Shown: positions 1 through 10,030 of the stretch, in pieces | Position numbering within the stretch: position 1 is the stretch's first letter | Layout: the number at the start of each line of letters is the position of its first letter | Source: Scleromatobacter sp039920745 | Lineage (GTDB): Bacteria > Pseudomonadota > Gammaproteobacteria > Burkholderiales > Burkholderiaceae_C | NCBI GenBank assembly: GCA_039920745.1 | Contig: JBDSDD010000037.1 | Location: 62,001 to 126,000 of the forward strand | Length of the DNA: 64,000 bases | Reading direction: 5' to 3' | The notes under the pieces: generated by a model | Told to the model about the DNA's origin: nothing | Database searches by the model: none | Seen by the model: only the letters and a program-made list of their open reading frames with translations | Program-made: the position numbers and the translations under genes

Positions 1-476
1 GGCGCGTCGGCCGGCTCGTCCTGCAGCGGCAGGCGCAACGCGTCGCCGAGCCTGAAAGCCGCGCTCGCATAGTGATGCCCGTCTTCGGACAACACATGCA
101 GTCGATGCTGCGCCGCGCCCAGCGGCTCCAGCGTGAACGCCATGCTGCGGCCGTCGCCCTCGCCGCGCGCGAGCAGCACGTCGGTGGCGCGCTCGAACGA
201 CAGCAGGTGCTCGCCGCTGTAGTTGGTGAAGCTGATGCCCAGCGTGTAGGCCATCGGGAACACGATGAACAGCACCGCGGCCAGCGCCCCGGGCGCGATG
301 TAGCGCCAGGCCATGAAGCGCGGGCTCAGGTAGATCCAGGCCGCGAGGCCGGTCAGCGCGATCACCGCAAGTGCCCAGCCGCTCGCGTGTGCCGCGTGCA
401 GCGCGAACGCGAGTGCGAGGCCCGCTACCAGCGCCAGCGCGCCGAGCGCCTTCAGCGCGATTTGGAGCCACTTCAT
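1..476 (-). CDS. malF: MalF-type sugar ABC transporter permease, N-terminal part
   Basis: The gene runs off the left edge of the window; about 158 N-terminal residues are visible. They hold two hydrophobic segments (about residues 6-25 and 33-50), a third segment around residues 60-80 and then a hydrophilic stretch. The segment FPMAYTLGISFTNYS is close to the equivalent part of maltose permease MalF, and the following hydrophilic stretch fits the large periplasmic loop of MalF. The start ATG overlaps the stop codon of the upstream binding-protein gene (ATGA), so the two are translationally coupled. It should be one of the two membrane subunits of the importer encoded with the downstream-strand beta-galactosidase; the MalG partner is probably just outside the window. 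Substrate is inferred from the neighbours. Confidence 0.85.
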   Translation of the reverse strand, partial: MKWLQIALKALGALALVAGLALAFALHAAHASGWALAVIALTGLAAWIYLSPRFMAWRYIAPGALAAVLFIVFPMAYTLGISFTNYSGEHLLSFERATDVLLARGEGDGRSMAFTLEPLGAAQHRLHVLSEDGHHYASAAFRLGDALRLPLQDEPADA

Positions 477-1656
477 GCGGGCCCCACGATGCGCGATGCG
501 GCGCGCGCCAGGCCGGGGGCGACTGCTTCGCGCCCTTGCATGATGTTGGTCAATGCCGCCTGCATCGCGGTCCAGAAGCGCGTCATCTCCGGGTTGCTGG
601 GCATCAGGTTGCCGGCACGCACCGCGGCCATGCTGCCGGCGATCAGCGGGTCGACCGCGCGTTCGGCGTACAGCGCCTTGTTGGCGGGCACGCCCAAGGG
701 CACGTCGGCGTCGATCGCGCGCAGGCTGGGCAGCGACAGCAGGTAGCTCTCGATGAACTCGTGCGCCAGTTCGCGTTGGCGGCTGGCGCTCGAGATCATC
801 GCGCCCAGCACGCCCACGAACGAGCCGCCCGGATGGCTGCCGATGCGCGGGTACGGCGCCACGCCGAAGTCGATGCCGCTCTTGCGCAGGTTGCCCCAGC
901 CCCACGGGCCGTTGAAGGTCATCGCGACCGAACCGTCGTTGATGGCGGCTTCTGCGTCGGCGTACGTGACGGTGCGCGGCAGCGCGCCGCGATGCACCAG
1001 GTCCAGCATCACCTCGACGCCGCGCATGGCGCCGGCCGTCGCGATCCCGGTGTCATGGCCGTCGTAGCTGCCGTCGGCGCGGCGCGCGAACGCGTAGCCG
1101 CCACCGGCCGCGATCAAGCCCCAGCTGTAGTAGACCTCGGTCATCCACCAGCGGATCGCGTGCTTGCCTTGCGCGGCCAAGCGCTTGTCGATGGCCAGCA
1201 CGTCGTCCCAGGTGGCCGGCGCCGTCGGCACCAGCGCCTTGTTGTACAGCAGCGCGACGGTCTCCATGCCCAGCGGAAAGCCCCAGGTCTGGCCCTTGAG
1301 TTGCCAGGCGCTCCAGGCCTGGTCATCGATGGCCGCGAGCGTCGCGCGCGACGGCGTGACGGCGTTGATGAGTCCGGCGCTGGACCAGCTGCCCAGGCGG
1401 TCGTGCGGCCAGATCCACACGTCCGGGCCCTTGCCGCCGGCCGCAGCCTGCTCGAACTTGGAAATCGCGTCTTCGGGATGCTCGATCTGCACCGCCACGC
1501 CGGTGTCGCGCTCGAAGGCGGCGGCCGCGACCGCGAGGCCGTGCCAGCCCTTGTCGCCGTTGATCCAGACCTTCAACGGTGGCGTTCCCGCGCGGGCGAG
1601 CGCCGGCAGCGCGACGGCGCCCGCCGCAGCTTGGAGAATTCGGCGTCTCGTCGTGC

Positions 1657-1660
<4 letters not shown>
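473..1660 (-). CDS. malE: MalE-type sugar ABC transporter substrate-binding protein
   Basis: Periplasmic binding protein of 395 residues, about the length of E. coli MalE. The GTG start at 1660 overlaps the malK stop (GTGA); an upstream in-frame extension lies inside malK and looks non-coding. The N-terminus has a short twin-arginine-like signal (TTRRRILQAAAGAVALP) and mature-protein features of MalE: KVWINGDKGWHGL, FERDTGVAV, GPDVWIWPHDRLG, VALLYNKAL and MTFNGPWGW. It would deliver an oligosaccharide to the MalF/MalK complex. The neighbouring GH35 and GH42 beta-galactosidases suggest a galactoside rather than maltose, which is inference from context. Confidence 0.9.
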
Positions 1661-2768
<1,108 letters not shown>

Positions 2769-2781
<13 letters not shown>

Positions 2782-5168
2782 TGGGGGGCCTTGTTCGTTT
2801 GGAACTGCAGTCGCGCTCGACGCAGCACACCCGCGCTGGCGCTCAGCACGCCCGCGCGGTGGGGCGCGGCCGCCTGCAGGCGCTCGCGCGCGCGGGGTTC
2901 GAGAAAGATGGGCAGGTCGGGATTGGCGGGCACGATCTGGAGTTCGAGGCGCGGCCAGGAGCCGTCGGGGCGCACGAAGCGGTGCAGGCCGATGAACCAG
3001 GGTTCGCCGTCGGCGAACTGGTCGTCGACGAGCTGGCCGTCGGCGAGCAGGCGCGCGGCGTCGCCGAGGTAGTCCAACGCAAGCAGCACGCGCGCGCCGG
3101 CCGGGCATGGCGCGCCGGGCTGCAGCTGCACCGTCATGCCTTGTTCGTATGCGGCGTCGGTCGGCGCCAGCGGCACCGCGCGGCCGCGCCAGCTCACCAG
3201 CGGGCCGTCGCACGCTGCGGGCGGGGTCTGGGTGTCGTGTTCGACGTGCCAGTGCACCGGCAGCTCGTCGCGGGTGGTCGCCGAGCGCGTGCACGGCGCG
3301 AAGCCGTCGCCGCCCTGCAGGTCGTCGGCCGGCCAGACCTGCACCGCGGCCTGCGACGCACCCAGCACGACGACAGTGTCGCCCTCGACGTGCATCGCCT
3401 CGTCGCACAACACCAGGCGTTGGCGGCCGGCCAGCAGGTGGCGGCTGCAGGCGTCGGCCTGCGGGCGCGACAGCAGCACGAAGCGATGATCGACGCCATC
3501 GACATCGACCAGCTCCAGCACCAGCGGCAGTGGCTGGTGCGCGGCGATGTGCAGCGTCAGCGTCGCGTCGCCCACAGCGACACGCACCTGCGCCGACACC
3601 GGCACGTGCCGCACGCTGGCGGCGTCGAACGACAGCTCAGCGGCGATCCCCGGCAGCGTGAACGCCACCCAGGTGACGCTGGCGCCCTCGCTCCAGCGCG
3701 TCAGCGGCTGCAGCGTCGCGTGGCGCAGCAGCGCGCTGCCGATGCGCTGGTTCAGCGGCCAGATGAAGTACGCGCCGGACGGGACGGCGATGGGCACGCT
3801 GGGCAGCAGCTGCGAGCCGCCGTCGGGCCGGGCGAGCGTGATCTGCACGTCGGCGAAGTCCGGCAGCGGGTGATGGCGGCAGTGGTTGTTGACGAACAGG
3901 AAGCCGCTGGCGTCGTGGCTGCGCGCGGCGATGCGCAGGCGTGCCATGTCGGCGGGGTCGGTGCTGTCGCCGACGGTGGTGTCGGTGGTCGCGAGGTGGT
4001 CGCCGAAGGCCGCGAGAAAGGAGTGCAGCGTCCGCAGCCGGCCGTACGACTCGCGCTGCTGTCCGTATTGGCCGAGCGGGGCGCGGAAGTCGTAGCCCAG
4101 TTCGGCGACGTCGTTGGGGTAGCCAGTGGACTGCGTCTCCTCCAGCCCGCGACCGGGATTCGTGCCACCGTGGTACATGTAGTACCCGTACAAGTTGGCG
4201 CCGGAACCGATCTGCACCAGCGCGCAGGCGGCCACGTCGTCGGTGGTCAGCACCGGGCGCCGGTGATACGACACGTGCATGCCGCCGCCGGCCTCGGCCA
4301 GGAAGAACGGGTAGTGTGCGGCGTCGATGCGACCCTCGGGCGGGGTGCCGCCGACGTTGCCCATTTCGCCGATGCTGCGACCGGTGTTGAACGCGAACAC
4401 GCCGGACGGCGGCTGCGGCCCGGTCGAGCCGCCCCAGAAGCCGTCGGGGTACGCACCCGAGACGGGCAGCACGTCGTGCGGCGGGATGTCCAGCGTCGGC
4501 CAGCCGGTGACCGTCCACAGCGGCACGCGCAGGCCGCTCGCCAGCGCGATGCGCTTGAGCTCGGCGATGTGCTCGGCGCCGCGGCTGGGGCCGCGGCCGT
4601 CGTATTCGTTCTCGATCTGCACGCCCACCAGCGCGCCGCCCGCGGACCACAGCTGGCCCTCGAGCTGCGCACCGATCTCGGCGTAGAAGCGGCGCACGGG
4701 CGCGAGGTAGCGCTCGTCGTTGCTGCGCAGCGCGATCGCGCCGGCGTCGCCCTGGGCCTGGAGCCAGTCAGGCAGTCCGCCGTTGCGGGCCTCCGCGTGC
4801 ACCCACGGTCCAGGGCGCAGGTAGAACAGCAGGCCAGCCTCGTGCGCGAGGCGCGCGAAGCGTGCCAGGTCACGGCGGCCGCTCCAATCCCAGCGGCCTG
4901 GCACGGACTCGTGGTGGTTCCAGAAGACATAGGTGGCGACGATGTCGATGCCGCCAGCGCGCATGCGGCGCAGTTCGTCGGCCCATTCGCCTTCGGGGCA
5001 GCGCGAATAGTGGAACTCGCCCATCACGGGCATCCACGGGCGGCCGTCGCGCTCGATGTAGCGGCTATTGACGGTCAGCGTGCCGGAGGGGCCGACGCCG
5101 CCATCGCCCAGCGCGAGGAAGTCGCGCTCGACGGACGGCAGGGTGGTGCTGAGGCGAATAACAGTCAT
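2769..5168 (-). CDS. GH35 beta-galactosidase
   Basis: Glycoside hydrolase of 799 residues that should release terminal beta-galactose. The N-terminal TIM-barrel half carries GH35 hallmarks: WADELRRMRAGGIDIVATYVFWNHHE, RPGPWVHAEARNGGLPDWL, the acid/base in GVQIENEY (Glu188) and the probable nucleophile in FLAEAGGG (Glu292). YMYHGGTN around residue 330 is also a family motif. The C-terminal half is beta-rich. No signal peptide is visible, so it probably acts in the cytoplasm on imported galactosides. It is the first gene of the leftward operon with the sugar ABC importer. A LacI-type operator lies 9-20 bases before its start codon, and no clear Shine-Dalgarno sequence is present. Confidence 0.92.
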
Positions 5169-5176
5169 GGATGAGA

Positions 5177-5188
5177 TTAAGCGTTTAA
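5177..5188. promoter_or_regulatory. Probable LacI-family operator (left)
   Basis: TTAAGCGTTTAA fits the pseudo-palindrome TTAA-NCGN-TTAA, with the central CG typical of LacI/GalR operators. It lies immediately upstream of the GH35 start codon, where bound repressor would block the transcript start or leader. A second copy of the same consensus is 156 bp away in front of GH42. The LacI-family gene at 7337 is the obvious candidate ligand. Confidence 0.65.
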
Positions 5189-5299
5189 TTTATCGACACT
5201 ATCTGCCTCTCCGGACGCTGGGTCATCCGGGAGAACCACTACGGTGCAAAGAGTCATGTCTCTCGGCAAAATAGGCATGGTTCTGGTGCGTGGCCGCGA

Positions 5300-5329
5300 T
5301 TGACAAAGCTCACGTGCACCACGCATAGT
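5300..5329 (+). promoter_or_regulatory. Probable promoter of the GH42 gene
   Basis: A perfect -35 hexamer TTGACA (5300-5305) is followed after 18 bases by CATAGT (5324-5329), which matches the -10 consensus at four of six bases. The right-hand LacI-type operator starts four bases after the -10 box, that is, over the expected transcription start, a classical repression geometry. The leader would be short, about 25 bases. Confidence 0.55.
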
Positions 5330-5332
5330 GGG

Positions 5333-5344
5333 TTAATCGCTTAA
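5333..5344. promoter_or_regulatory. Probable LacI-family operator (right)
   Basis: TTAATCGCTTAA matches TTAA-NCGN-TTAA like the left site. It sits between the candidate -10 box and the GH42 start codon at 5361. The 156-bp centre-to-centre distance between the two sites would permit a repression loop covering both divergent promoters. Confidence 0.65.
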
Positions 5345-5360
5345 TTTTTCTCGCCCTCCC

Positions 5361-7319
5361 ATGAAGCTTGGTGTCTGCTACTACCCCGAACAATGGGATC
5401 GATCGCGCTGGCGCGATGACGCGCGGCGCATGGCGTCCATGGGCCTGGAATGGGTGCGGATCGCCGAATTTGCGTGGGCACGGATGGAGCCGCGGGAAGG
5501 TGTGTTCGAGTGGGCCTGGCTCGACGAGGCGGTGGACACGCTCGCCGAAGCCGGGTTGAAGGTGGTGCTGGGAACGCCGACGGCGGCGCCGCCGCGCTGG
5601 CTGACCGAACATTACCCGGAAGTCCTCGCGGTCGACGCCCAGGGCCGCACACGTGGCGCCGGTTCGCGTCGACATGTTTGCTTTTCCAGCCCCAAATATT
5701 TCGATGCCTCGCGCGCGCTCGTCGAAGCGATGGCGCGGCGCTACGGCAACCATGCGGCAGTGGTCGGCTGGCAGACCGACAACGAGTACGGCTGCCACGA
5801 CACGGTGCACTCGTACTCGCAGCACGCGCTGGCGCGCTTTCGCACCTGGCTCGAGCGCCGCTACGTCAACATCGACGAGCTGAACACGCGCTGGGGCAAC
5901 GTGTTCTGGAGCATGACCTGCGACCACTTCGACCAGGTCGGGCTGCCGGTGGGCCTGCCCGCGCAGGCCAACCCGATCCACGCGCTCGACTGGCGCCGCT
6001 TCGCGTCCGACGAGGTGCGGCGCTACAACCGCATGCAGGTCGACCTGCTGCGCGCGCATTCGCCCGGGCGCACGGTGCTGCACAACTTCATGGGCTTCTT
6101 CGGCGAGTTCGACCACCATGCGATGGGCCGCGACCTGGACCTGGCCTCCTGGGACAGCTACCCGCTGGGCCACACCGACTCTACCGCCTTCATTCCGCTG
6201 GCCGAACGCCTGCGCTGGGCCAGAAGCGGCCATCCGGACATCGCCGCTTTCCACCACGACCTCTATCGCGGCGTGGGTGGCGGCCGCTTCGGCGTGATGG
6301 AGCAGCAGGCCGGCCCGGTCAACTGGGCACCGTGGAACCCGGTGCCGCAGCCGGGCCAGGTGCGCGCGTGGACGTGGGAAGCCTTCGCGCACGGCGCGGA
6401 GTTCGTCTCCTACTTCCGCTGGCGCCAGTTGCCCTACGCGCAAGAGCAGATGCACTCGGGGCTGCATGACAGCGACGACTGCCTGGCTGTCGGCGGCGAG
6501 GAGGCGGCGCGCGTCGCCGCGGAGCTGCCGGCGCTGCGCGAGATGGCCCCCGACACGGCGAGCCGCGCGCCCGTCGCCCTCGTCCTCGACTACACCAGCC
6601 ACTGGATGATCGAGACCCAGCGCCACGGCGCCGACGCCAGCTACTTCGGCGAGGCGTTTGCGATGTATGGCGCGGCTCGCAGGCTGGGGCTGGACGTCGA
6701 CATCGTCGGCCCCGATGCCGCACTCGACGGCCGCGCGCTGGTGCTGCTGCCAGCCCTGCTGGCCGCCGACGCCGGCCTCGCGCAGCGGCTGAAGGCCTGC
6801 GGCGCCCAGGTCGTCATCGGCGCGCGCAGCGGCTCCAAGACCGCCGACTTCCGCATCGCCGACGGCCTGCCGCCCGGCCCCCTGGGCGAGTTGGCGGGAC
6901 TGCGCGTGCGCAGCGTCGAATCGCTGCGACCCGGCCTGCAGGTCGGCGTCAATGGCGCTGGCCTGCAGGGTCGCGCGAGCGCGTGGCGCGAGCACGTCGA
7001 GGCCGCGGACGGCACCGACGTGCTCGCACGTTTCGACGACGGCGCGCCGGCGATCCTCCAGCGCGGCCCCGTGCGCTACCTCGCCGGCACGCTGGACATG
7101 AGCCTGCTCGACGTCGTCGTCGAAGGCGCCGCCGCCGACGCCGGCCTTGCGACGACGCGCCTGCCCGAGGGCTTGCGGCTGCGTCGGCGCGGGCGGTTGC
7201 AGTTCGCGTTCCACGCCGGGCCGGGCCGTGTCACGCTGCCCGCGCCGGCCGACGCAACCTGGGTTCTCGGCGAGCGCGAACTGGGCCCGGCCGGCGTCGC
7301 CGCGTGGTTGATGGATTGA
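5361..7319 (+). CDS. GH42 beta-galactosidase
   Basis: Beta-galactosidase of 652 residues, the usual GH42 length. Family motifs are GVCYYPEQWD at the N-terminus, GLEWVRIAEFAWARMEP, the acid/base in GWQTDNEYG (Glu142) and the nucleophile in FGVMEQQAGPVNW (Glu314). The later part resembles the trimerisation (class I amidotransferase-like) and C-terminal beta domains of GH42. No signal peptide is visible. It is divergent from the GH35 operon and followed 17 bases later by the LacI regulator, probably in one transcript. Having GH35 and GH42 enzymes in one regulated locus suggests a galacto-oligosaccharide or a polysaccharide fragment as substrate. Confidence 0.94.
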   Translation: MKLGVCYYPEQWDRSRWRDDARRMASMGLEWVRIAEFAWARMEPREGVFEWAWLDEAVDTLAEAGLKVVLGTPTAAPPRWLTEHYPEVLAVDAQGRTRGAGSRRHVCFSSPKYFDASRALVEAMARRYGNHAAVVGWQTDNEYGCHDTVHSYSQHALARFRTWLERRYVNIDELNTRWGNVFWSMTCDHFDQVGLPVGLPAQANPIHALDWRRFASDEVRRYNRMQVDLLRAHSPGRTVLHNFMGFFGEFDHHAMGRDLDLASWDSYPLGHTDSTAFIPLAERLRWARSGHPDIAAFHHDLYRGVGGGRFGVMEQQAGPVNWAPWNPVPQPGQVRAWTWEAFAHGAEFVSYFRWRQLPYAQEQMHSGLHDSDDCLAVGGEEAARVAAELPALREMAPDTASRAPVALVLDYTSHWMIETQRHGADASYFGEAFAMYGAARRLGLDVDIVGPDAALDGRALVLLPALLAADAGLAQRLKACGAQVVIGARSGSKTADFRIADGLPPGPLGELAGLRVRSVESLRPGLQVGVNGAGLQGRASAWREHVEAADGTDVLARFDDGAPAILQRGPVRYLAGTLDMSLLDVVVEGAAADAGLATTRLPEGLRLRRRGRLQFAFHAGPGRVTLPAPADATWVLGERELGPAGVAAWLMD

Positions 7320-7336
7320 CGGCCACAATCACGGGC

Positions 7337-8368
7337 ATGGCCACCCTTGTCGAAGTTGCTCGTCACGCCGGCGTCACCGCCGCCACCGTCTCCAATGTCC
7401 TGCGCGGTCGCGGCAAGGTCGGGGCGGCGACGCGCGAGCGCGTGCTGGCCGCCGTCCAGGCCCTCGGCTACCGCCCGAACCTGAACGCGCGGGCACTGGC
7501 CGAGGGCCGGCCTTCGACGATCGCGCTGGTGGTGAGCAGCATCGCCAACCCGTTCTACCCAGAGTTCGCGCTGGCCGTGGAACGCGCAGTGCGCCAGCGC
7601 GGCTACTTCCTGGTCATCTGCAACACCAACGACGACCCGCAACAGGAGCGCGACTACCTCGACGCCGTCGGCGGCTCGCTGGCCCACGGCGTGCTGGTGA
7701 TGAACGCCGACTTCGTGCAGATGGATGCGCTGCTGGCGCTGCGCGAGCGCGGCGTGCCGGTGGTGCTTTGCATGTGGGAGCACCCGGGCGAGCCGCCGGC
7801 GCTGCCCAGCGTGGCTGTGGACTTCGAGCTCGCCGGCCGCATCGCCGCCGAGCACCTGATCAAGCTGGGTCATCGGCGCATCGGCGCGGTGGTGGGCAGC
7901 GAGGCCACGGGCAACCACATCTGGCGCTACCGCGGCTTCGTCGACGCGCTGGCGCGCGCGGGCATCGTGCATCCGCCCAGCGAGACGCGCTTCGGCCACG
8001 ACACCATCGAGGCCGGGCGCAGCGCCGCGCATGCGCTGCTGGCCGCGGTGCCCGACCTGACCGCGCTGTTCGTCAGCAACGACCTGCCCGCCATCGGCGC
8101 GCTGCAGGCCGCGGCCGACCTGGGGCTGTCGGTGCCACGCGACCTGTCGGTGTGCAGCATCACCGACATCGCGCTGGCCAGCGAGGTTCGCCCCGCGCTG
8201 ACGACGGTGGCCGTGCCCACCGCCGAGGCCGCAGAGCTCGCAGTCGACGCGCTGATGCACATGATCGACGAGCACAATGTCGGCGAGGAACCGTCGTCGC
8301 GACTGCACGTGGCCTCGGCGCCGCGGCTGATCGTGCGGGCGTCGACGGGGCGCGCGGCGCACGGCTGA
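7337..8368 (+). CDS. LacI-family transcriptional regulator
   Basis: Regulator of 343 residues with an N-terminal LacI helix-turn-helix and hinge (VEVARHAGVTAATVSNVLRG, then LGYRPNLNARAL). The effector domain is periplasmic-binding-protein-like, with typical stretches IALVVSSIANPFYPEF, HLIKLGHRRIGAV and LTALFVSNDLPAIGAL. The ATG at 7337 follows GH42 by 17 bases. It probably represses both arms of the galactoside locus through the two TTAA-NCGN-TTAA sites at 5177 and 5333. A -10-like CACAAT lies only 7 bases before the start codon, so a separate leaderless transcript is possible. Confidence 0.93.
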   Translation: MATLVEVARHAGVTAATVSNVLRGRGKVGAATRERVLAAVQALGYRPNLNARALAEGRPSTIALVVSSIANPFYPEFALAVERAVRQRGYFLVICNTNDDPQQERDYLDAVGGSLAHGVLVMNADFVQMDALLALRERGVPVVLCMWEHPGEPPALPSVAVDFELAGRIAAEHLIKLGHRRIGAVVGSEATGNHIWRYRGFVDALARAGIVHPPSETRFGHDTIEAGRSAAHALLAAVPDLTALFVSNDLPAIGALQAAADLGLSVPRDLSVCSITDIALASEVRPALTTVAVPTAEAAELAVDALMHMIDEHNVGEEPSSRLHVASAPRLIVRASTGRAAHG

Positions 8369-8372
8369 CCGC

Positions 8373-8558
8373 TCAGGGCGGGTCGGGGTGACGAGCGCGC
8401 CAGGCGCGCATCTCCTGGCGCCACGCGTCCATCGCGAGGTCGTGCAGGTCGAAGATGCACGGGTCGCAGCCGTTGCCGCAGCACAGCGCCAGGTCGGGCT
8501 GCGGCGGAGCGGCGGGCATCGGATCGAGTTCGGGCGGGAGCGGCGCGGGCGACGTCAT
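8373..8558 (-). CDS. Small oxidoreductase-like (CCGNGC) protein
   Basis: Protein of 61 residues with a proline-rich N-terminus and the cysteine motif CCGNGCDPCIFDLHD, followed by a short helix. This matches the short 'oxidoreductase-like' domain family, found as stand-alone small proteins in betaproteobacteria and in some mitochondrial assembly proteins. The four cysteines could bind metal or be redox active. Its stop codon lies 5 bases from the end of the convergent LacI gene. Exact role unknown. Confidence 0.75.
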   Translation of the reverse strand: MTSPAPLPPELDPMPAAPPQPDLALCCGNGCDPCIFDLHDLAMDAWRQEMRAWRARHPDPP

Positions 8559-8586
8559 GCGCCGATTGTCGGTCGTCGCCCTGTCC

Positions 8587-9474
8587 TCACCCCGGCACGC
8601 GGTCGCGCAACTTGCGCTGCTCCATCAGCAAGTGCCACAGCAGCGCGCCGATGGCCAGCATCACGACTCCGACCACCGCGAACCCGACCACCAGCATCTC
8701 GAACCAGCGGCGCGACTCCGCGATCTGCTTCTCGATCTCGTCGACCAGCGCGCGCTGTTGCTGCGCTTCGGCCGCCTGAACCTGCTCGATCGTCGCCTTG
8801 CGCTCCTTGCGGAACATGTCGCCGAACGGGCCGTTCATCGCGTCGTTGACGCCATCCAGGGCCGCGCTCGTGACCGCGCGGGTGGTGCGCGCCAGCGCCG
8901 GGGTGTTGTCGTCGAGCGCCTTGCCGATGGCCGGACTCAGGTCGCGCTGCAGGATGTGCTCGACCGCGCTGGTGATGCCGGTGGAGATCGTCGCCGCGAT
9001 CTGCGGGCCGACGCTGACGACGGTCGTCTGCGCGACGCCCGCGGTGAACTCGCCGACGCGCTTTCGGTTTTCGTCGCTGAGGCTCTGGGCCAGCGACGCA
9101 CGCACGCTTGAGGCGATCGCGGCCTGCACGCGCGGCAGCACGACGTCGTCCAGCGTCTGGCCCAATGCGGGACCGATGTCGCGTGCGAAGTCGCTGGACG
9201 CCTTGGCCAGGCGAGCGTCGGAGCCGGGGCCGCCGCCGGACAGAATCTCGTCGAGCGCGGCGCGCGTCAGGGCGCGCGTCGCGCGCGTGAACTCGTCGGA
9301 GCGCAGGATCTCCTCGATCAAGTGGCGGTTCTGCGCCTCATTGAGCGTGGACAGGCTGGCGTCGACCGCCGTGCGTGTCGTCGGCGCCACCACGCCGGCG
9401 CAACCGGCCATGAGCAGCGCGCTGGCCGCGGCCAGCGGCCATGCGATGCAACGCGATCGGCTGTACCTGGGCAT
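8587..9474 (-). CDS. Hypothetical lipoprotein with C-terminal membrane segment
   Basis: Protein of 295 residues, not recognised as a named family. The N-terminus is a lipoprotein signal (ALLMAGC, lipidated Cys near residue 24). The middle is a long amphipathic helical region rich in Ala, Thr and Asp. It is followed by an acidic/glutamine-rich coiled-coil stretch (about residues 225-260), a strong transmembrane helix (about 262-284) and a short basic tail. The combination suggests an envelope protein anchored at both ends. A good ribosome site (AAAGGAT) precedes the ATG. It stands alone, divergent from the redox block. Confidence 0.8.
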   Translation of the reverse strand: MPRYSRSRCIAWPLAAASALLMAGCAGVVAPTTRTAVDASLSTLNEAQNRHLIEEILRSDEFTRATRALTRAALDEILSGGGPGSDARLAKASSDFARDIGPALGQTLDDVVLPRVQAAIASSVRASLAQSLSDENRKRVGEFTAGVAQTTVVSVGPQIAATISTGITSAVEHILQRDLSPAIGKALDDNTPALARTTRAVTSAALDGVNDAMNGPFGDMFRKERKATIEQVQAAEAQQQRALVDEIEKQIAESRRWFEMLVVGFAVVGVVMLAIGALLWHLLMEQRKLRDRVPG

Positions 9475-9628
9475 GCCGCGATCCTTTCAGGGCTGGGCTT
9501 GCAACATAGCCGCCGGCCACCTCCCACGTCAACGCGGCGCGGCGCACGGACGTGGGGGGTCGCGCCGCGGAACGGCCCGCGCGCGGCGCCTCGTCCTAAA
9601 CTCGAAGACCACTTGCGCGAGGCCCGCC

Positions 9629-10024
9629 ATGGACAGCAGTCGACGACATTGGACGGTGTTCTTCTACCTGGCCGCGGCCTTCAACTTCAGCATGGGCGGG
9701 CCGATCTTCTTCGCGTCGGCCTGGAGCTATTCCCTCGCCTACATCCTGCCGCCGGACCCCGCCACACTGCGCTTCTGGGGCGACTTCGGCTACGCCGTGA
9801 TCCTGATCGGACTGGGCTACGCGATACTCGGTCTCAACGTCGACCGCAACCGCGGCATCGTCTGGCTGGGCATCGTCGCCAAGCTGTTCGACATGATCGC
9901 GCTGCCGCTGCGCTGGTCGCAGGGACTCGCGCATCCGATCGTGATCGCGCCAGCCGCCATCGATGGGCTGTTCTGCCTCGGCTTCGTCTGGTTCCTGATC
10001 CACCGACCGGCCGTCAAGCCGTAG
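9629..10024 (+). CDS. Small four-helix membrane protein of the redox block
   Basis: Protein of 131 residues with about four hydrophobic segments (residues 9-32, 48-68, 73-93 and 105-125). It contains FNFSMGGPIFFASAWSYSLAYILPPDP and a short hydrophilic tail ending in HRPAVKP. I do not recognise the family. It ends 6 bases before the catalase-like gene and is probably co-transcribed with it, so it may be its membrane partner, but nothing in the sequence shows a function. A candidate -10 element (TAAACT) lies about 28 bases upstream of the start. Confidence 0.8.
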   Translation: MDSSRRHWTVFFYLAAAFNFSMGGPIFFASAWSYSLAYILPPDPATLRFWGDFGYAVILIGLGYAILGLNVDRNRGIVWLGIVAKLFDMIALPLRWSQGLAHPIVIAPAAIDGLFCLGFVWFLIHRPAVKP

Positions 10025-10030
10025 CGCGCC

